Source of the DNA: Microbacterium esteraromaticum
Lineage (GTDB): Bacteria > Actinomycetota > Actinomycetes > Actinomycetales > Microbacteriaceae
Length of the DNA stretch: 64,000 nt
Direction of reading: 5' to 3'
Assembly (NCBI RefSeq): GCF_028747645.1
Contig: NZ_CP118100.1
Location: 992,001 to 1,056,000, forward strand
The notes under the pieces are model-generated. The model was not told where the DNA came from, did no database searches, and saw only the letters and a list, made by a program, of their open reading frames with translations. Below are positions 19,097 to 27,913 of this stretch, in pieces (the stretch's first letter is position 1; each line of letters starts with the position of its first letter). Position numbers and translations under genes: made by a program.

Positions 19097-19831
19097 TTAC
19101 TGCATCGTGTTCACGATCAGGCCGATGTGGGTGTAGAAGTTCATCGCACCGAAGAGCAGGAACGCGGCGCCGGAGACGGCCCAGACTCCGCCCATCCACT
19201 TCGCGATCTTGGTCAGCGGCTTGGTAGCGGTGAACGAGTTCAGCGCGAACGGGAAGAGCACGGCGCCGACGCCGACGAGGGCGAACAGGCCCGACATGAA
19301 GATCGCCTCAACGATCGGCCACTCCGCGAACATGCCAGAGATGGGCTCATCCGCGGGGGCGGCGAACAGCTGGAAGTACACACCCGCTGCGGCAATGCCG
19401 AACAGGGCGAGACCGAGACCGAAGATGAAGATGCCGAGGGGCTTGGCAACAGCTGCGACCTCAGCGGGGCGGTCTTCGGCGGCGACGATCTGGTCGCCGC
19501 GCTTCCACAGGTACAGCGCCGCGGCGAGCAGCAGCACACCGAGGCCCAGGCTGGTCTCACCGAAGACGATGTTGTCGAAGGGGAAGTACTTCGCGAACGG
19601 CCAGGTCAACGTCATGTGAGCGCCGGTGAGGGTGAGGATTCCACCGAGCACGCCGGCGCTGAGCGCCCAGCCTTCGGCCTTGAACTGCTTGTCGCGGTGC
19701 AGCGTCCGCCCGAGCAGCACGAGCAGCAGCAGGCCGGCACCTGCGGCGAGCGACATGATGGTGTTGTAGGTGGGCATCTGCGTCCAGTCGATGACTAGAC
19801 CTGTTTCGCTTCCACCGAGGAATTCGTCCAT
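19097..19831 (-). CDS. DUF981-family polytopic membrane protein
   Basis: 244-residue integral membrane protein with about six to seven helices (approximately residues 20-42, 54-76, 86-108, 128-152, 165-190 and 210-235). Matches the DUF981 family of unknown function. The ATG at 19831 has AGGA upstream on a purine-rich leader; the longer open frame upstream lacks hydrophobic or family sequence. The gene stands alone with its own terminator. Confidence 0.8.
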   Translation of the reverse strand: MDEFLGGSETGLVIDWTQMPTYNTIMSLAAGAGLLLLVLLGRTLHRDKQFKAEGWALSAGVLGGILTLTGAHMTLTWPFAKYFPFDNIVFGETSLGLGVLLLAAALYLWKRGDQIVAAEDRPAEVAAVAKPLGIFIFGLGLALFGIAAAGVYFQLFAAPADEPISGMFAEWPIVEAIFMSGLFALVGVGAVLFPFALNSFTATKPLTKIAKWMGGVWAVSGAAFLLFGAMNFYTHIGLIVNTMQ

Positions 19832-20124
19832 TGTTCCTGTCTTTCTTTCTTTGCTCGCGCGCGGGTATGGGGGCGCAACCAACGTCGACGCGCGTCGTGC
19901 GCGAGCCTGCAACGGTCGTCGGCGTTGGCCGTGAGTCGGGTTATTGAACCGTCGCAATCCGCCGGGTGCGGTCGAGTACTGACCGGCCCTGCGCGGTGGG
20001 GGTGAAAGAGCGGCACATCATGCGCGGCTCATGAGGGAGCATGCTCTTAACCCTATGCTCTTCCAATGTCTGCTGGGGTCGGTCGCTCAGGCTGAGCGCA
20101 TCCCGCGCCGACTACCCTTGATGC
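19832..20124. other. Intergenic region, mostly unexplained
   Basis: About 290 nt between divergent genes. It contains the purine-rich DUF981 leader and, near 20039-20067, a direct repeat of ATGCTCTT. A TACCCT box at 20113-20118 serves the downstream lipoprotein gene. No coding pattern was seen in the remainder. Confidence 0.5.
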
Positions 20125-20505
20125 ATGCGTCGAATCGCCCGGGTCCCCGTCCTTGCTGTCGGAGTGCTCGCGATCGGCGCACTCACCGGGTGCTCGTCGA
20201 TCGCGCAGCTCACCGGCGAAGCCCTGGGCGTCGATGTCGAGCAGGTCTGCCAGTCGGTCGATGACATGTACGCACAGTACGAGGGAATACTCGCGCAGGG
20301 CGATGCGACTGCGGAAGACCTTGCGGCAGCGCGCGACGGTCTCGTCATCACGCTCGAAGGTGTCGCTGATGACATCGGCGGCCAGATCGGCGACGTCATC
20401 CGAACCAACGCCGACCGCCTCGCCGATGTGGCCGACCCGAACGCACCAGAGGCGATTCGGGCGATCGAGCAGGTGAAGTCCTCGCTCGAGCCGCTCTGCG
20501 GCTGA
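20125..20505 (+). CDS. Small putative lipoprotein
   Basis: 126-residue exported protein. A signal peptide (about 1-22) ends in the lipobox LTGC, so it is likely membrane-anchored outside the cell. The mature part is a mainly helical, acidic domain with two Cys (in EQVCQSV and at the C-terminal EPLCG) that could form a disulfide joining its ends. No named family recognised. TACCCT lies 6 nt before the ATG, so it is leaderless. Confidence 0.78.
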   Translation: MRRIARVPVLAVGVLAIGALTGCSSIAQLTGEALGVDVEQVCQSVDDMYAQYEGILAQGDATAEDLAAARDGLVITLEGVADDIGGQIGDVIRTNADRLADVADPNAPEAIRAIEQVKSSLEPLCG

Positions 20506-20544
20506 CCATGGCCTGAGCACCGCTCCGCCGCTACGCTGGCCCGC

Positions 20545-20982
20545 ATGGGCATCACGCTGGAGAACGTCGGAATCACCGTGCGCGACATCGAGGCCACGAT
20601 CGCCTTCTTCACCGACTTGGGTCTGCACGTCGTCGGTCGAGACACCGTCAGCGGGGAGTGGTCTGAGGTCGTCACCGGTCTGGACGGCAACCACGCACGG
20701 ATCGCGATGCTGCAGACGCCGGACGGGCAGGGGCAGCTCGAACTCATCGAGTACATCCACCCGGAAGCGATCGAGAACATGCCGACGAATCCGAACGACA
20801 TCGGCATGCACCGCGTCGCGTTCTCGGTCGATGACCTCGACGAGGCACTGAAGATCGCTGCGCGCCACGGATGCCACCCGCTTCGCGGCGTCGCCAACTA
20901 CCAAGACATGTACCGGCTCACCTACCTGCGTGGTCCCTCGGGCATCCTCGTGATGCTCGCGCAGGTGCTCTCACCTGCCTGA
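20545..20982 (+). CDS. VOC-family (glyoxalase/bleomycin-resistance fold) protein
   Basis: 145-residue single-domain VOC protein with two beta-alpha-beta-beta-beta modules. Candidate metal ligands are His in GMHRVAF and Glu in GQLELIEY, in the expected positions. It could be a lyase or dioxygenase-type enzyme or a binding protein; substrate not deducible. TACGCT lies 7 nt before the ATG. Confidence 0.85.
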   Translation: MGITLENVGITVRDIEATIAFFTDLGLHVVGRDTVSGEWSEVVTGLDGNHARIAMLQTPDGQGQLELIEYIHPEAIENMPTNPNDIGMHRVAFSVDDLDEALKIAARHGCHPLRGVANYQDMYRLTYLRGPSGILVMLAQVLSPA

Positions 20983-21087
20983 CCGGGCATACAGATTCTG
21001 CCGAACTTGTCGGCGAGTGCTGTCGTTGCATACGGTGATGGGGGCGCTGCACGCGTCGAGATCCGGTTCCACAGAAAGAGCACCACT

Positions 21088-21657
21088 GTGACACAGAAGA
21101 CCACCTTCGAGCCCGACGGCCGCGCCGTGCCGTTCATCGACGAGGGTGAGGGGCCCGTCACCCTGGTGCTGGTCACCAACCGTGAGCTCGAAGCCGACGG
21201 TCTCGGCGTGATCTCGCACTACCTCGCCGAAGAGGCCGGCTTCCGCGTCGTGCGCGTGGGGTCCCGTGCCCAGGCAGAAGGCGTGACCGTGCAGGAGCGT
21301 GCGGCGGATGCCCTCGCCGTGCTCGACCACCTCGGCATCGACGACACGTGGATCGGCGGTCATGGACACGGCAGCACGATCGCCCGTGTCTTCGCAGCCG
21401 ACCACACCGACCGGGTCAACGGCCTGCTCATGCTCGGCGTCGAGGATGAGCCGATCGCGCTGGCATCCGGCATCCCCGTGCTCATCATCCAGGCCGAGCA
21501 GGACGACGTCACCCCGGCCGCCAATGCCGAGGCGCTGCGCGCCACGGCCCCCGAGCGGGCGAGCGTCACGACGATTCCCGGCGCCGACCACTACTTCCCG
21601 GCGACCCACCCCATCGAGACGGCGGTCGTCATCGAAGAGTACCTCGACTGGGACTGA
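21088..21657 (+). CDS. Alpha/beta-hydrolase-fold protein lacking the usual nucleophile Ser
   Basis: 189-residue alpha/beta-hydrolase-like protein. The elbow that normally reads G-x-S-x-G is GGHGHGST, aligned with GHSMGG of active hydrolases, so Gly or His stands where Ser is expected. The acid (EQDDVTP) and His (GADHYFP) regions are present. It may be non-catalytic or use another residue. I chose GTG 21088 because AAAGAG precedes it and the sequence then begins VTQKTTFEPDG; a longer form from 21007 is possible. No cap domain is evident, and the protein is shorter than typical hydrolases (about 250). Confidence 0.72.
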   Translation: MTQKTTFEPDGRAVPFIDEGEGPVTLVLVTNRELEADGLGVISHYLAEEAGFRVVRVGSRAQAEGVTVQERAADALAVLDHLGIDDTWIGGHGHGSTIARVFAADHTDRVNGLLMLGVEDEPIALASGIPVLIIQAEQDDVTPAANAEALRATAPERASVTTIPGADHYFPATHPIETAVVIEEYLDWD

Positions 21658-21669
21658 CCTGCTGAGAGC

Positions 21670-22245
21670 TCAGCTCCCGCGCGGTTCGTCGCGGAGTCGG
21701 GGCTCGACCCGGTGCTCCGGGCGCAGCCCCGACTTGTCGGCGTAGAACGCGCGGATGCGGTCCATGTCGCCCGCGACATCTCCGGTGAGATCGATCGTCG
21801 GGCCCAGTCCGGTGGTCATCGTCGTGCGGTCGACGTAGCCCAGGGTCACGGGCATCCCGGTCTCGCGGGCGATCCGGTAGAAACCCGACTTCCAGTGGGT
21901 GTGCCCGCTGCGCGTACCGTCGGGAGTGACCACCAGGCCGAACACCTCGCCGGCGTGCGCCTGCGCGACCACCTCGCCGACGATGCGGCTCGGGTCGTCG
22001 CGGTCGACGGCGATGCCGCCGAGCGCCCGCATCACAGGGCCGCGCCAGCCGCGGAACAGGCTCTTCTTTCCCAGCCAGCGCACGTCGATACCCAACCGCC
22101 AGGCGATGGCGAGCATGAGCACGAAGTCCCAGTTCGAGGTGTGCGGGGCGCCGATCAGCACCGTGGGACGAGCGGGCGCGGGCTGCGTGCTCAACGTCCA
22201 GCGCGAGAACGTCCAGTACACCCGCGCGATGAGGCCTCGAAGCAT
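21670..22245 (-). CDS. 1-acyl-sn-glycerol-3-phosphate acyltransferase-like (PlsC family)
   Basis: 191-residue membrane-associated acyltransferase. The catalytic HX4D motif reads HTSNWD (residues about 35-40) and the glycerol-phosphate-binding motif reads PDGTRS (about 109-114). It is a short PlsC-type enzyme; transfer of an acyl chain to lysophosphatidate is the probable reaction but other acceptors are possible. It converges with the hydrolase-fold gene with only 12 nt between them. Confidence 0.82.
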   Translation of the reverse strand: MLRGLIARVYWTFSRWTLSTQPAPARPTVLIGAPHTSNWDFVLMLAIAWRLGIDVRWLGKKSLFRGWRGPVMRALGGIAVDRDDPSRIVGEVVAQAHAGEVFGLVVTPDGTRSGHTHWKSGFYRIARETGMPVTLGYVDRTTMTTGLGPTIDLTGDVAGDMDRIRAFYADKSGLRPEHRVEPRLRDEPRGS

Positions 22246-22269
22246 CCTTCCAGGTTAAGTGACGCCGCA

Positions 22270-22287
22270 TGCATGCAAAGGCATGCA
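22270..22287. promoter_or_regulatory. Palindrome TGCATGC-AAAG-GCATGCA upstream of plsC-like gene
   Basis: Perfect 7-bp inverted repeat with a 4-nt spacer, 25 nt before the minus-strand acyltransferase start. Could be an operator or a leader hairpin; no regulator gene is adjacent. Confidence 0.4.
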
Positions 22288-22311
22288 CCGCGTGTGCGTG
22301 GAGGGGAGACG

Positions 22312-22350
22312 ACGAGAGCCGCCGCCCCAGGTGGGGACGACGGCTCTCGT
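22312..22350 (-). terminator. Terminator of the HesB-like gene
   Basis: 10-bp perfect outer stem (22312-22321 with 22341-22350) with an inner CCCC-AGGT-GGGG hairpin, 12 nt past the minus-strand stop codon. Confidence 0.75.
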
Positions 22351-22361
22351 GCGGCGCGGAA

Positions 22362-22652
22362 TCAGGCCGGCTGCGGCAGCAGGGTGAAGGACACTGCGCC
22401 CTGCTCGTCGACGGCGGCGTCCAGCACCTTGTCGCCGAGTGCCTCTGCGGCCGTCTCTTCGAGGAAGACACGGGTGGTCTCGTCACCGACCACGGCGTCG
22501 CCGGGCTCGGGACTGGGGGCGACCGTGACCGCGAAGCGCGGCTCAGCCTCGGTGCCCGAGGAATGGATGCGCAGGCCGGCATCCGGGCCGGTGCTCTGCT
22601 GGGCGACGATGGTCGCCGCGATCGTGTTGGCGTTCTCGGTCAGGGTGAGCAT
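22362..22652 (-). CDS. HesB/IscA-like small protein without cysteines
   Basis: 96-residue protein that resembles A-type iron-sulfur carriers in length and in its N-terminal pattern MLTLTENANTIAATIV and AGLRI strand. It has no Cys at all, while IscA/HesB need three to bind iron or a cluster. It is often annotated as HesB in actinobacteria, but a cluster-carrier role is not supported by these residues. Has its own terminator. Confidence 0.7.
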   Translation of the reverse strand: MLTLTENANTIAATIVAQQSTGPDAGLRIHSSGTEAEPRFAVTVAPSPEPGDAVVGDETTRVFLEETAAEALGDKVLDAAVDEQGAVSFTLLPQPA

Positions 22653-22801
22653 CGCGCTCTCCTTCCGGTTGCGGACACCACGCCGTCCAGCGCGATGTCC
22701 CGGCCACGATTCCGCACCTGCCGCACGGGTTCAAGCTCAGCGCCCGACTCTGAGGGGTTTCCCACCTCGGGCGCGCAGGACCTGGATAATGCGGATGCTG
22801 T

Positions 22802-23299
22802 TCACCGACGTCGACGCAGGAACAGAGGCCACAACACCCACAGGCAGACGATCGCGAGGATGCCGGCACCCCCGGCGATCAGTGCGAACGTGCGCGTGAA
22901 CGTGACATCGATGATCAGCATCGTCACCCCCACCGTCACCGCGGCGATCACCACGAGGTTCGCTTTGACGATGCGGTTGGCCGCGCGTACGAGCTCGGTC
23001 TTGCGCCGCCTGCCGAAGAGCACCCGGTGCATGCCCACCGGAGCCAGCGCAAGGATCGTCGCGGTCGCCGCCAGCAGCACCAGCAGGATGTACAGCACTC
23101 GTTGGCTCTCGGTCAGCTCCTGGAACAGCGGCTGGAATGCGACCGCCAGCAGGAAGCCGGTGAGGATCTGCGTGCCCGTCTGCATGACCCGCAGCTCCTG
23201 CATCATCTCTTCCCAGTTGCGGTCCGCGCGCTCATCGGAGCTCTCACCGCGGCCATCGGAACGGCCAGCGGCGCCATCGCCGGCGGGCATACTGCTCAT
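22802..23299 (-). CDS. DUF6328-type membrane protein
   Basis: 165-residue protein. A charged N-terminal region (about 1-45) contains NWEEMMQELRVMQTGTQILTG-type family sequence leading into four predicted helices (about 45-65, 70-92, 112-132 and 136-158), with an RRRR end. This fits the DUF6328 family (older annotation: sodium/proton antiporter-like), function unverified. An alternative start is the ATG at 23290. Confidence 0.72.
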   Translation of the reverse strand: MSSMPAGDGAAGRSDGRGESSDERADRNWEEMMQELRVMQTGTQILTGFLLAVAFQPLFQELTESQRVLYILLVLLAATATILALAPVGMHRVLFGRRRKTELVRAANRIVKANLVVIAAVTVGVTMLIIDVTFTRTFALIAGGAGILAIVCLWVLWPLFLRRRR

Positions 23300-23383
23300 G
23301 CCACCGCACGGTACACCGCATCGGATGCCGGCGAAAGCGCGACCGGCGATGCCCGGTCACGCGGTGAGGCGTAGCATCGAGGC

Positions 23384-23542
23384 ATGACTGATGCGCAGAG
23401 AGTCGACGGTGGCGAGGGCTTCGCGGCACTCCCCGGATTGCAGCTGCTGGGTGAGGACACCGCGATGGGCGCGTGCGTCGACGGCGTGTGCGCCGTACCC
23501 GGTGCATCACCGGCATCCGCTGGCGCAGAGAAGGCCGACTGA
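23384..23542 (+). CDS. 52-residue hypothetical protein with CVDGVC motif
   Basis: Short open frame: MTDAQRVDGGEGFAALPGLQ, then LLGEDTAMGACVDGVCAVPG and an Ala/Ser/Pro-rich tail. Support comes from TAGCAT ending 6 nt before the ATG (the same leaderless layout as nearby genes), GC-rich third codon positions and a strong terminator immediately after the stop codon. The CxxxxC pair could bind a metal or form a disulfide. No family recognised. Confidence 0.62.
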   Translation: MTDAQRVDGGEGFAALPGLQLLGEDTAMGACVDGVCAVPGASPASAGAEKAD

Positions 23543-23556
23543 CCCGCACTCACGCA

Positions 23557-23589
23557 AACGGCGTCCCGCGCCGAGCGCGGGACGCCGTT
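23557..23589. terminator. Bidirectional terminator
   Basis: Perfect 14-bp stem (23557-23570 with 23576-23589) and 5-nt loop between the small CVDGVC gene and the convergent MFS gene. Confidence 0.88.
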
Positions 23590-23604
23590 CACGACGAGCG
23601 GGTA

Positions 23605-25071
23605 TCAGTGACCGGCGTGAGCCGGGGCTTCGTCGGTGTCATCGACCGGCTTGCGGATCAGGAACGCGCCGACGATGGTCACCGTTGCGATGATCGCCCC
23701 GATCAATATCGCTGCACGCGTGCCCGCTGCGACCGCGGCGGGCACTTCGGTGCCACCGCCTGCCGCGACGATCGCGGTGAACACGGTCATCATGACCGCG
23801 ATACCCGCGGCTCCAGAGACCTGCTGGACGGTACCGATGACGGCGCTACCGTACGAGTAGAACTTCGGCTTCAACGAGCCCAGTGCCGCCGTGAACAGCG
23901 GAGTGAACGACAGCGCCAGTCCGATCGATAGCAGCGTCTGCGCGACCAGCACGAGCCACACAGAGCTGTTGGTGTCGAGCGTCGAGAACATCCACAGCAT
24001 CGCCGAGGCGAGGAACGCACCGGGGATGAGCAGCACGCGCGTGCCGCGGCTGTCGTAGATGCGGCCGATCACGGGGCCGAGCAGACCCATCGCCAGTGCA
24101 CCGGGCAGTACGACCAGGCCGGCGCTGGTGGCATCCAGCTGTAGGCCGTCCTGCAGGAACAGCGGGATGATCGTGATGCTGCCGAAGAAGGCCATCGAGA
24201 GCAGGAACATCTGCACCATGGCGAGCGAGAAGTCCTTCGACAGGAAGATGCGCAGATCCAGCAGCGCATCGTCCTTGCGCTGTAGCACGACCTGGCGCCA
24301 GAGGAACAGACCCAGACCGACCACGCCGATCACGAGCGACAGCACCATCGGCACGGGGTTCGCGCCCGAGGCGAGACCGCCGATCTGCGTGAGTCCGTAC
24401 ACCAGGCCGCCGAACCCGAAGGCCGACAGGACGATCGAGAGCACATCGATCGGTGCATGTGTGGTCTCGCCGACGTCGGTCAGCCAGCGCCATCCGATGA
24501 ACATCGCGATCAGGGCGATGGGCAGCACGACGACGAAGATCGCGCGCCATCCGAAGTGATCGAGCAGGAAGCCCGACATGGTGGGCCCGAGCGCCGGCGC
24601 CAGCGAGATCACGACGCTGACGCGTCCCATGATGCGGCCGCGCGAAGCCGGTGGGACGAGGTTCATGACCGTCGTCATCAGCAACGGCATCATGATCGCC
24701 GTACCCGACGCCTGCACGATGCGCGCGCCGAGCAGCATGGGGAATCCCATGGCGAAGATCGCCAGCAACGTACCCGCCGAGAACAGCGTGAGGGCTGCAA
24801 GGAACATCTGCCTCGTCGTGAACCGGCGCAACAGGAAGCCCGTCGTCGGAATGACCACAGCCATCGTCAGCATGAACGCGCTGGTCACCCACTGTGCCGC
24901 GATCGGCGTGATCTGCAGATCGGTGATGAGGTGCGGGATCGCCATGCCCATCGTCGTCTCGTTGAGGATCGCGACGAACGCGGCGATCAGCAGCACCCAG
25001 ATAACTGCCATGTCCTTGCGCGGGATGTCGGCGCGCACCGTGGGGGATGGGCCGGTCTCTACGGCAGACAT
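23605..25071 (-). CDS. DHA2-family MFS drug exporter
   Basis: 488-residue proton-driven exporter with 14 predicted transmembrane helices, the DHA2 (EmrB/LmrB) layout. The first helix region ends in AILNETTMGMAIPHL, the typical DHA2 motif D1, and motif C-like GPTMSGFLLDHFGWR follows helix 5. The open frame extends far upstream through the opposite-strand ABC gene; the ATG at 25071 with GAGGAG before it is the real start. Likely exports antibiotics or dyes; substrate unknown. Divergent from an ABC exporter about 145 nt away. Confidence 0.88.
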   Translation of the reverse strand: MSAVETGPSPTVRADIPRKDMAVIWVLLIAAFVAILNETTMGMAIPHLITDLQITPIAAQWVTSAFMLTMAVVIPTTGFLLRRFTTRQMFLAALTLFSAGTLLAIFAMGFPMLLGARIVQASGTAIMMPLLMTTVMNLVPPASRGRIMGRVSVVISLAPALGPTMSGFLLDHFGWRAIFVVVLPIALIAMFIGWRWLTDVGETTHAPIDVLSIVLSAFGFGGLVYGLTQIGGLASGANPVPMVLSLVIGVVGLGLFLWRQVVLQRKDDALLDLRIFLSKDFSLAMVQMFLLSMAFFGSITIIPLFLQDGLQLDATSAGLVVLPGALAMGLLGPVIGRIYDSRGTRVLLIPGAFLASAMLWMFSTLDTNSSVWLVLVAQTLLSIGLALSFTPLFTAALGSLKPKFYSYGSAVIGTVQQVSGAAGIAVMMTVFTAIVAAGGGTEVPAAVAAGTRAAILIGAIIATVTIVGAFLIRKPVDDTDEAPAHAGH

Positions 25072-25215
25072 GGGTCTCCTCAGTGGTCGTGTGCGGATGG
25101 CTGACCGCGAGTCCTCGTGAGGTGGATGCCGAAGGCCAGCCGTATATCGTAACCCGTCGTTTCCGGCGCGCATTCCCTTTTTTCTGCGCCCAGTTCGGCG
25201 CACTACTCTGTGGAC

Positions 25216-27099
25216 ATGAGCATGGTTGGCGGCCGCGGCGGCCCATTCCGCGGAGTCGACATCGAAGCGCAGCGGCGTCAGAACGCCAGCGCGCCGAAGA
25301 TCGACGGCCTCGGCCGCCGTGTCGTCGCGCTGTTCGCCCCGTACCGGGGACGGCTGCTGATCACCGCAGCCCTGGTGATCGTCGGAGCGGGCCTGGCGGT
25401 GATCCCGCCGCTGCTGGTGCAGCGCGTGTTCGACGATGCGCTGTTCCCGGCGGGCGGCGATGGCCCGGTGATGTCGTTGCTGGTCGTGCTGGTCAGCGTG
25501 ATGATCGGGCTGTTCCTGCTCTCCGCCGCGCTTGGCGTCGTGCAGACGTGGCTCACATCGACAGTCGGCAATCACGTCACCGGTGATCTGCGGGTGCGGC
25601 TGTTCGAACACCTGCAGGCAATGGAACTCGGCTTCTTCACCCGCACCAAGACGGGTGTGATCCAATCGCGCCTGCAGAATGACGTCGGCGGCGTCTCGGG
25701 CGTGCTCACCAACACGGTCACCAGCATTCTCGGCAACACCGTCACGGTGATCGCGTCGCTCGTGGCGATGATCGTCATCGACTGGCGTCTGACGATCATC
25801 GCCGTGGTCATGATGCCCTTCCTGGTGCTCGTGCAGCGGCGGGTCGGGCAGGTGCGGGCGCGTATCGCGAACGAGACACAGGAGTCGCTGTCCGAGCTGA
25901 CGAGTATCACGCAGGAGACGCTGAGCGTCTCGGGCATCCTGCTGTCGAAGTCGTTCAACCGGCAGCGCACCGAGTCGGTGCGCTATCAGGAGGAGAACCG
26001 CAACCAGGTGCGTCTGCAGGTCAGGCGCGCGATGAGCGGTCAGGGGTTCTTCGCCGTCGTGCAGGTGTTGATGTCGAGTGTTCCCGCCATCATCTACCTC
26101 GTCGCGGGGTTCTTCCTGACCGGCGGCGCCCCCGACATCACGGCGGGTGCGATCGTCGCGTTCACCACGGTGCAGGCGCGGCTGCTCATGCCGCTGATGG
26201 GGCTGATGCGCGTCGCGCTCGACCTGCAGACCTCGGCGGCGCTGTTCGCGCGCATCTTCGAGTACCTCGACATGGTGCCGCAGATCCGTGATGCGCCAAC
26301 GGCGATCGACCTCGCCGACGCGCCAGGGCCCCGCGGTCGCATCGAGTTCGACGACGTCGTCTTCCGGTATCCGGATGGTGCGGCCGATGCCCGGCCGACA
26401 CTGGACGGCGTCTCGTTCACAGCCGAACCGGGGGAGCACGTCGCGTTCGTCGGCCCCTCCGGAGCGGGCAAGACCACGATTCTCTACCTCGCGCCGCGTT
26501 TGTACGAGGCCTCGGAAGGCGAGGTACGGTTCGCCGGCGCCGATGTACGCGACCTGACGCAGGAATCGGTCATCGACCACGTCGGGATCGTCTCGCAGGA
26601 GACGTACCTGTTCCACGCCAGCATCCGAGAGAACCTGCGGTACGCGAAGCCGGATGCCACGGATGAGCAGATCGAGCGCGCGTGCCGCGCGGCCAACATC
26701 CACCACGTCATCGACGGTTTCGACGACGGCTACGACACGATCGTCGGCGAGCGGGGCTACCGCCTATCGGGCGGCGAGAAGCAGCGCATCGCGATTGCCC
26801 GGGTGCTGCTGAAGGATCCGCCCGTGTTGCTGCTCGATGAGGCGACCTCGGCGCTCGACACCGTGTCGGAGCGGGTTGTGCAAGACGCTCTGGATGCGGC
26901 ATCCGAAGGCCGCACAACGCTGACGATCGCGCACCGCCTGTCGACGGTCATCGGCGCCGACATGATCCACGTGATCGATGCGGGCCGCATCGTCGAGTCG
27001 GGAACGCACGCCGAGTTGCTCGCGGCCGGCGGTCTGTACGCCACGCTCGCGGCACAGCAACTGGCGGCATCACGCGTGATCGACAACCGCGAGAACTGA
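25216..27099 (+). CDS. ABC exporter, fused membrane and ATPase domains
   Basis: 627-residue half-transporter (type IV exporter, MsbA/MDR-like), working as a dimer. Six helices at about residues 35-320, then the ATPase domain: Walker A GPSGAGKTT (about 413-421), signature LSGGE (517-521), Walker B VLLLDE (about 537-542), and the switch His in TIAHRLST. I chose the ATG at 25216 because TACTCT ends 6 nt before it (leaderless); a GTG 6 nt upstream is possible. It stands divergent from the MFS exporter, so both may answer the same toxic compound, but no regulator is present between them. Confidence 0.9.
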   Translation: MSMVGGRGGPFRGVDIEAQRRQNASAPKIDGLGRRVVALFAPYRGRLLITAALVIVGAGLAVIPPLLVQRVFDDALFPAGGDGPVMSLLVVLVSVMIGLFLLSAALGVVQTWLTSTVGNHVTGDLRVRLFEHLQAMELGFFTRTKTGVIQSRLQNDVGGVSGVLTNTVTSILGNTVTVIASLVAMIVIDWRLTIIAVVMMPFLVLVQRRVGQVRARIANETQESLSELTSITQETLSVSGILLSKSFNRQRTESVRYQEENRNQVRLQVRRAMSGQGFFAVVQVLMSSVPAIIYLVAGFFLTGGAPDITAGAIVAFTTVQARLLMPLMGLMRVALDLQTSAALFARIFEYLDMVPQIRDAPTAIDLADAPGPRGRIEFDDVVFRYPDGAADARPTLDGVSFTAEPGEHVAFVGPSGAGKTTILYLAPRLYEASEGEVRFAGADVRDLTQESVIDHVGIVSQETYLFHASIRENLRYAKPDATDEQIERACRAANIHHVIDGFDDGYDTIVGERGYRLSGGEKQRIAIARVLLKDPPVLLLDEATSALDTVSERVVQDALDAASEGRTTLTIAHRLSTVIGADMIHVIDAGRIVESGTHAELLAAGGLYATLAAQQLAASRVIDNREN

Positions 27100-27118
27100 C
27101 GCGCGCCGAACTGATCGC

Positions 27119-27886
27119 TCAGTGCGCGGAGAGCCCGCCGTCGACGAACAGCGACTGTCCGGTGATGTAGCCGGACGAGCGTCCGGCGAGGAACACCGAG
27201 ATGCCGGCGAAGTCGTCGGGCATCCCGTTGCGACCGACCATGGTGCGTTCGGCGAGTTGCTGCACCTTGTCGGCGTCCTGCTGCAATCGGGCGTTCAGCG
27301 GGGTCAGCACGAATCCCGGCACGAGTGTGTTCGCCGTGACGCCCTGTGAAGACCAGGCTTCCGCCTGGGAGCGGGCGAGTGACTCGAGCCCACCCTTGGA
27401 GACGCCGTACACGCCGCTGGTGACGAAGGCGCGATGCGCCTGCTGCGAGCTGACGTGGATCAACCGCCCGAAACCGCGTTCGCGCATGTGCGGTGCGAAA
27501 CGCTGGCTGAGCAGGAAAGGCGCTTCGAGATTGACCGTCATGGTCGCGTCCCACACGTCCATGTCGATCTCGTCGAACGGCGGACGCAGATTGATTCCTG
27601 CGGAGTTCACGAGGATGTCGGGGTCTCCGAAGGGAGCGGTTGCCGCGTCGCCCGCCTCGGCGATGCCCTCCCGCGTGCTCAGATCGGCGACGACGCCGGC
27701 GGCACGCCCGCCGGCGGCCTCTAGCTCGGCGACGACAGCGCCGATGCGATCCGCTCCGCGGGCGAGGATCACCGTGGATGCCCCGGCGCCGGCCAGCGCA
27801 CGAGCGATGCCGCGGCCGATTCCCGAGGAGCCGCCGGTGACGACCGCAGTCAGACCCTGCAGCGAGAACAGTGCGTCGAGGTTCAT
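27119..27886 (-). CDS. Short-chain dehydrogenase/reductase
   Basis: 255-residue NAD(P)H-dependent classical SDR. Cofactor motif TGGSSGIG at about residues 17-24, NSAG at about 92-95 and the catalytic Ser (VSSQQ) plus YGVSKG (Tyr/Lys) in the middle. It resembles gluconate 5-dehydrogenase and similar sugar-acid reductases in the NSAGINLRPPFDEID region. No sugar operon is nearby, so the substrate is open. Confidence 0.85.
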   Translation of the reverse strand: MNLDALFSLQGLTAVVTGGSSGIGRGIARALAGAGASTVILARGADRIGAVVAELEAAGGRAAGVVADLSTREGIAEAGDAATAPFGDPDILVNSAGINLRPPFDEIDMDVWDATMTVNLEAPFLLSQRFAPHMRERGFGRLIHVSSQQAHRAFVTSGVYGVSKGGLESLARSQAEAWSSQGVTANTLVPGFVLTPLNARLQQDADKVQQLAERTMVGRNGMPDDFAGISVFLAGRSSGYITGQSLFVDGGLSAH

Positions 27887-27913
27887 GCGCTCAGCCTGGC
27901 AGAAGCCGCGCGG

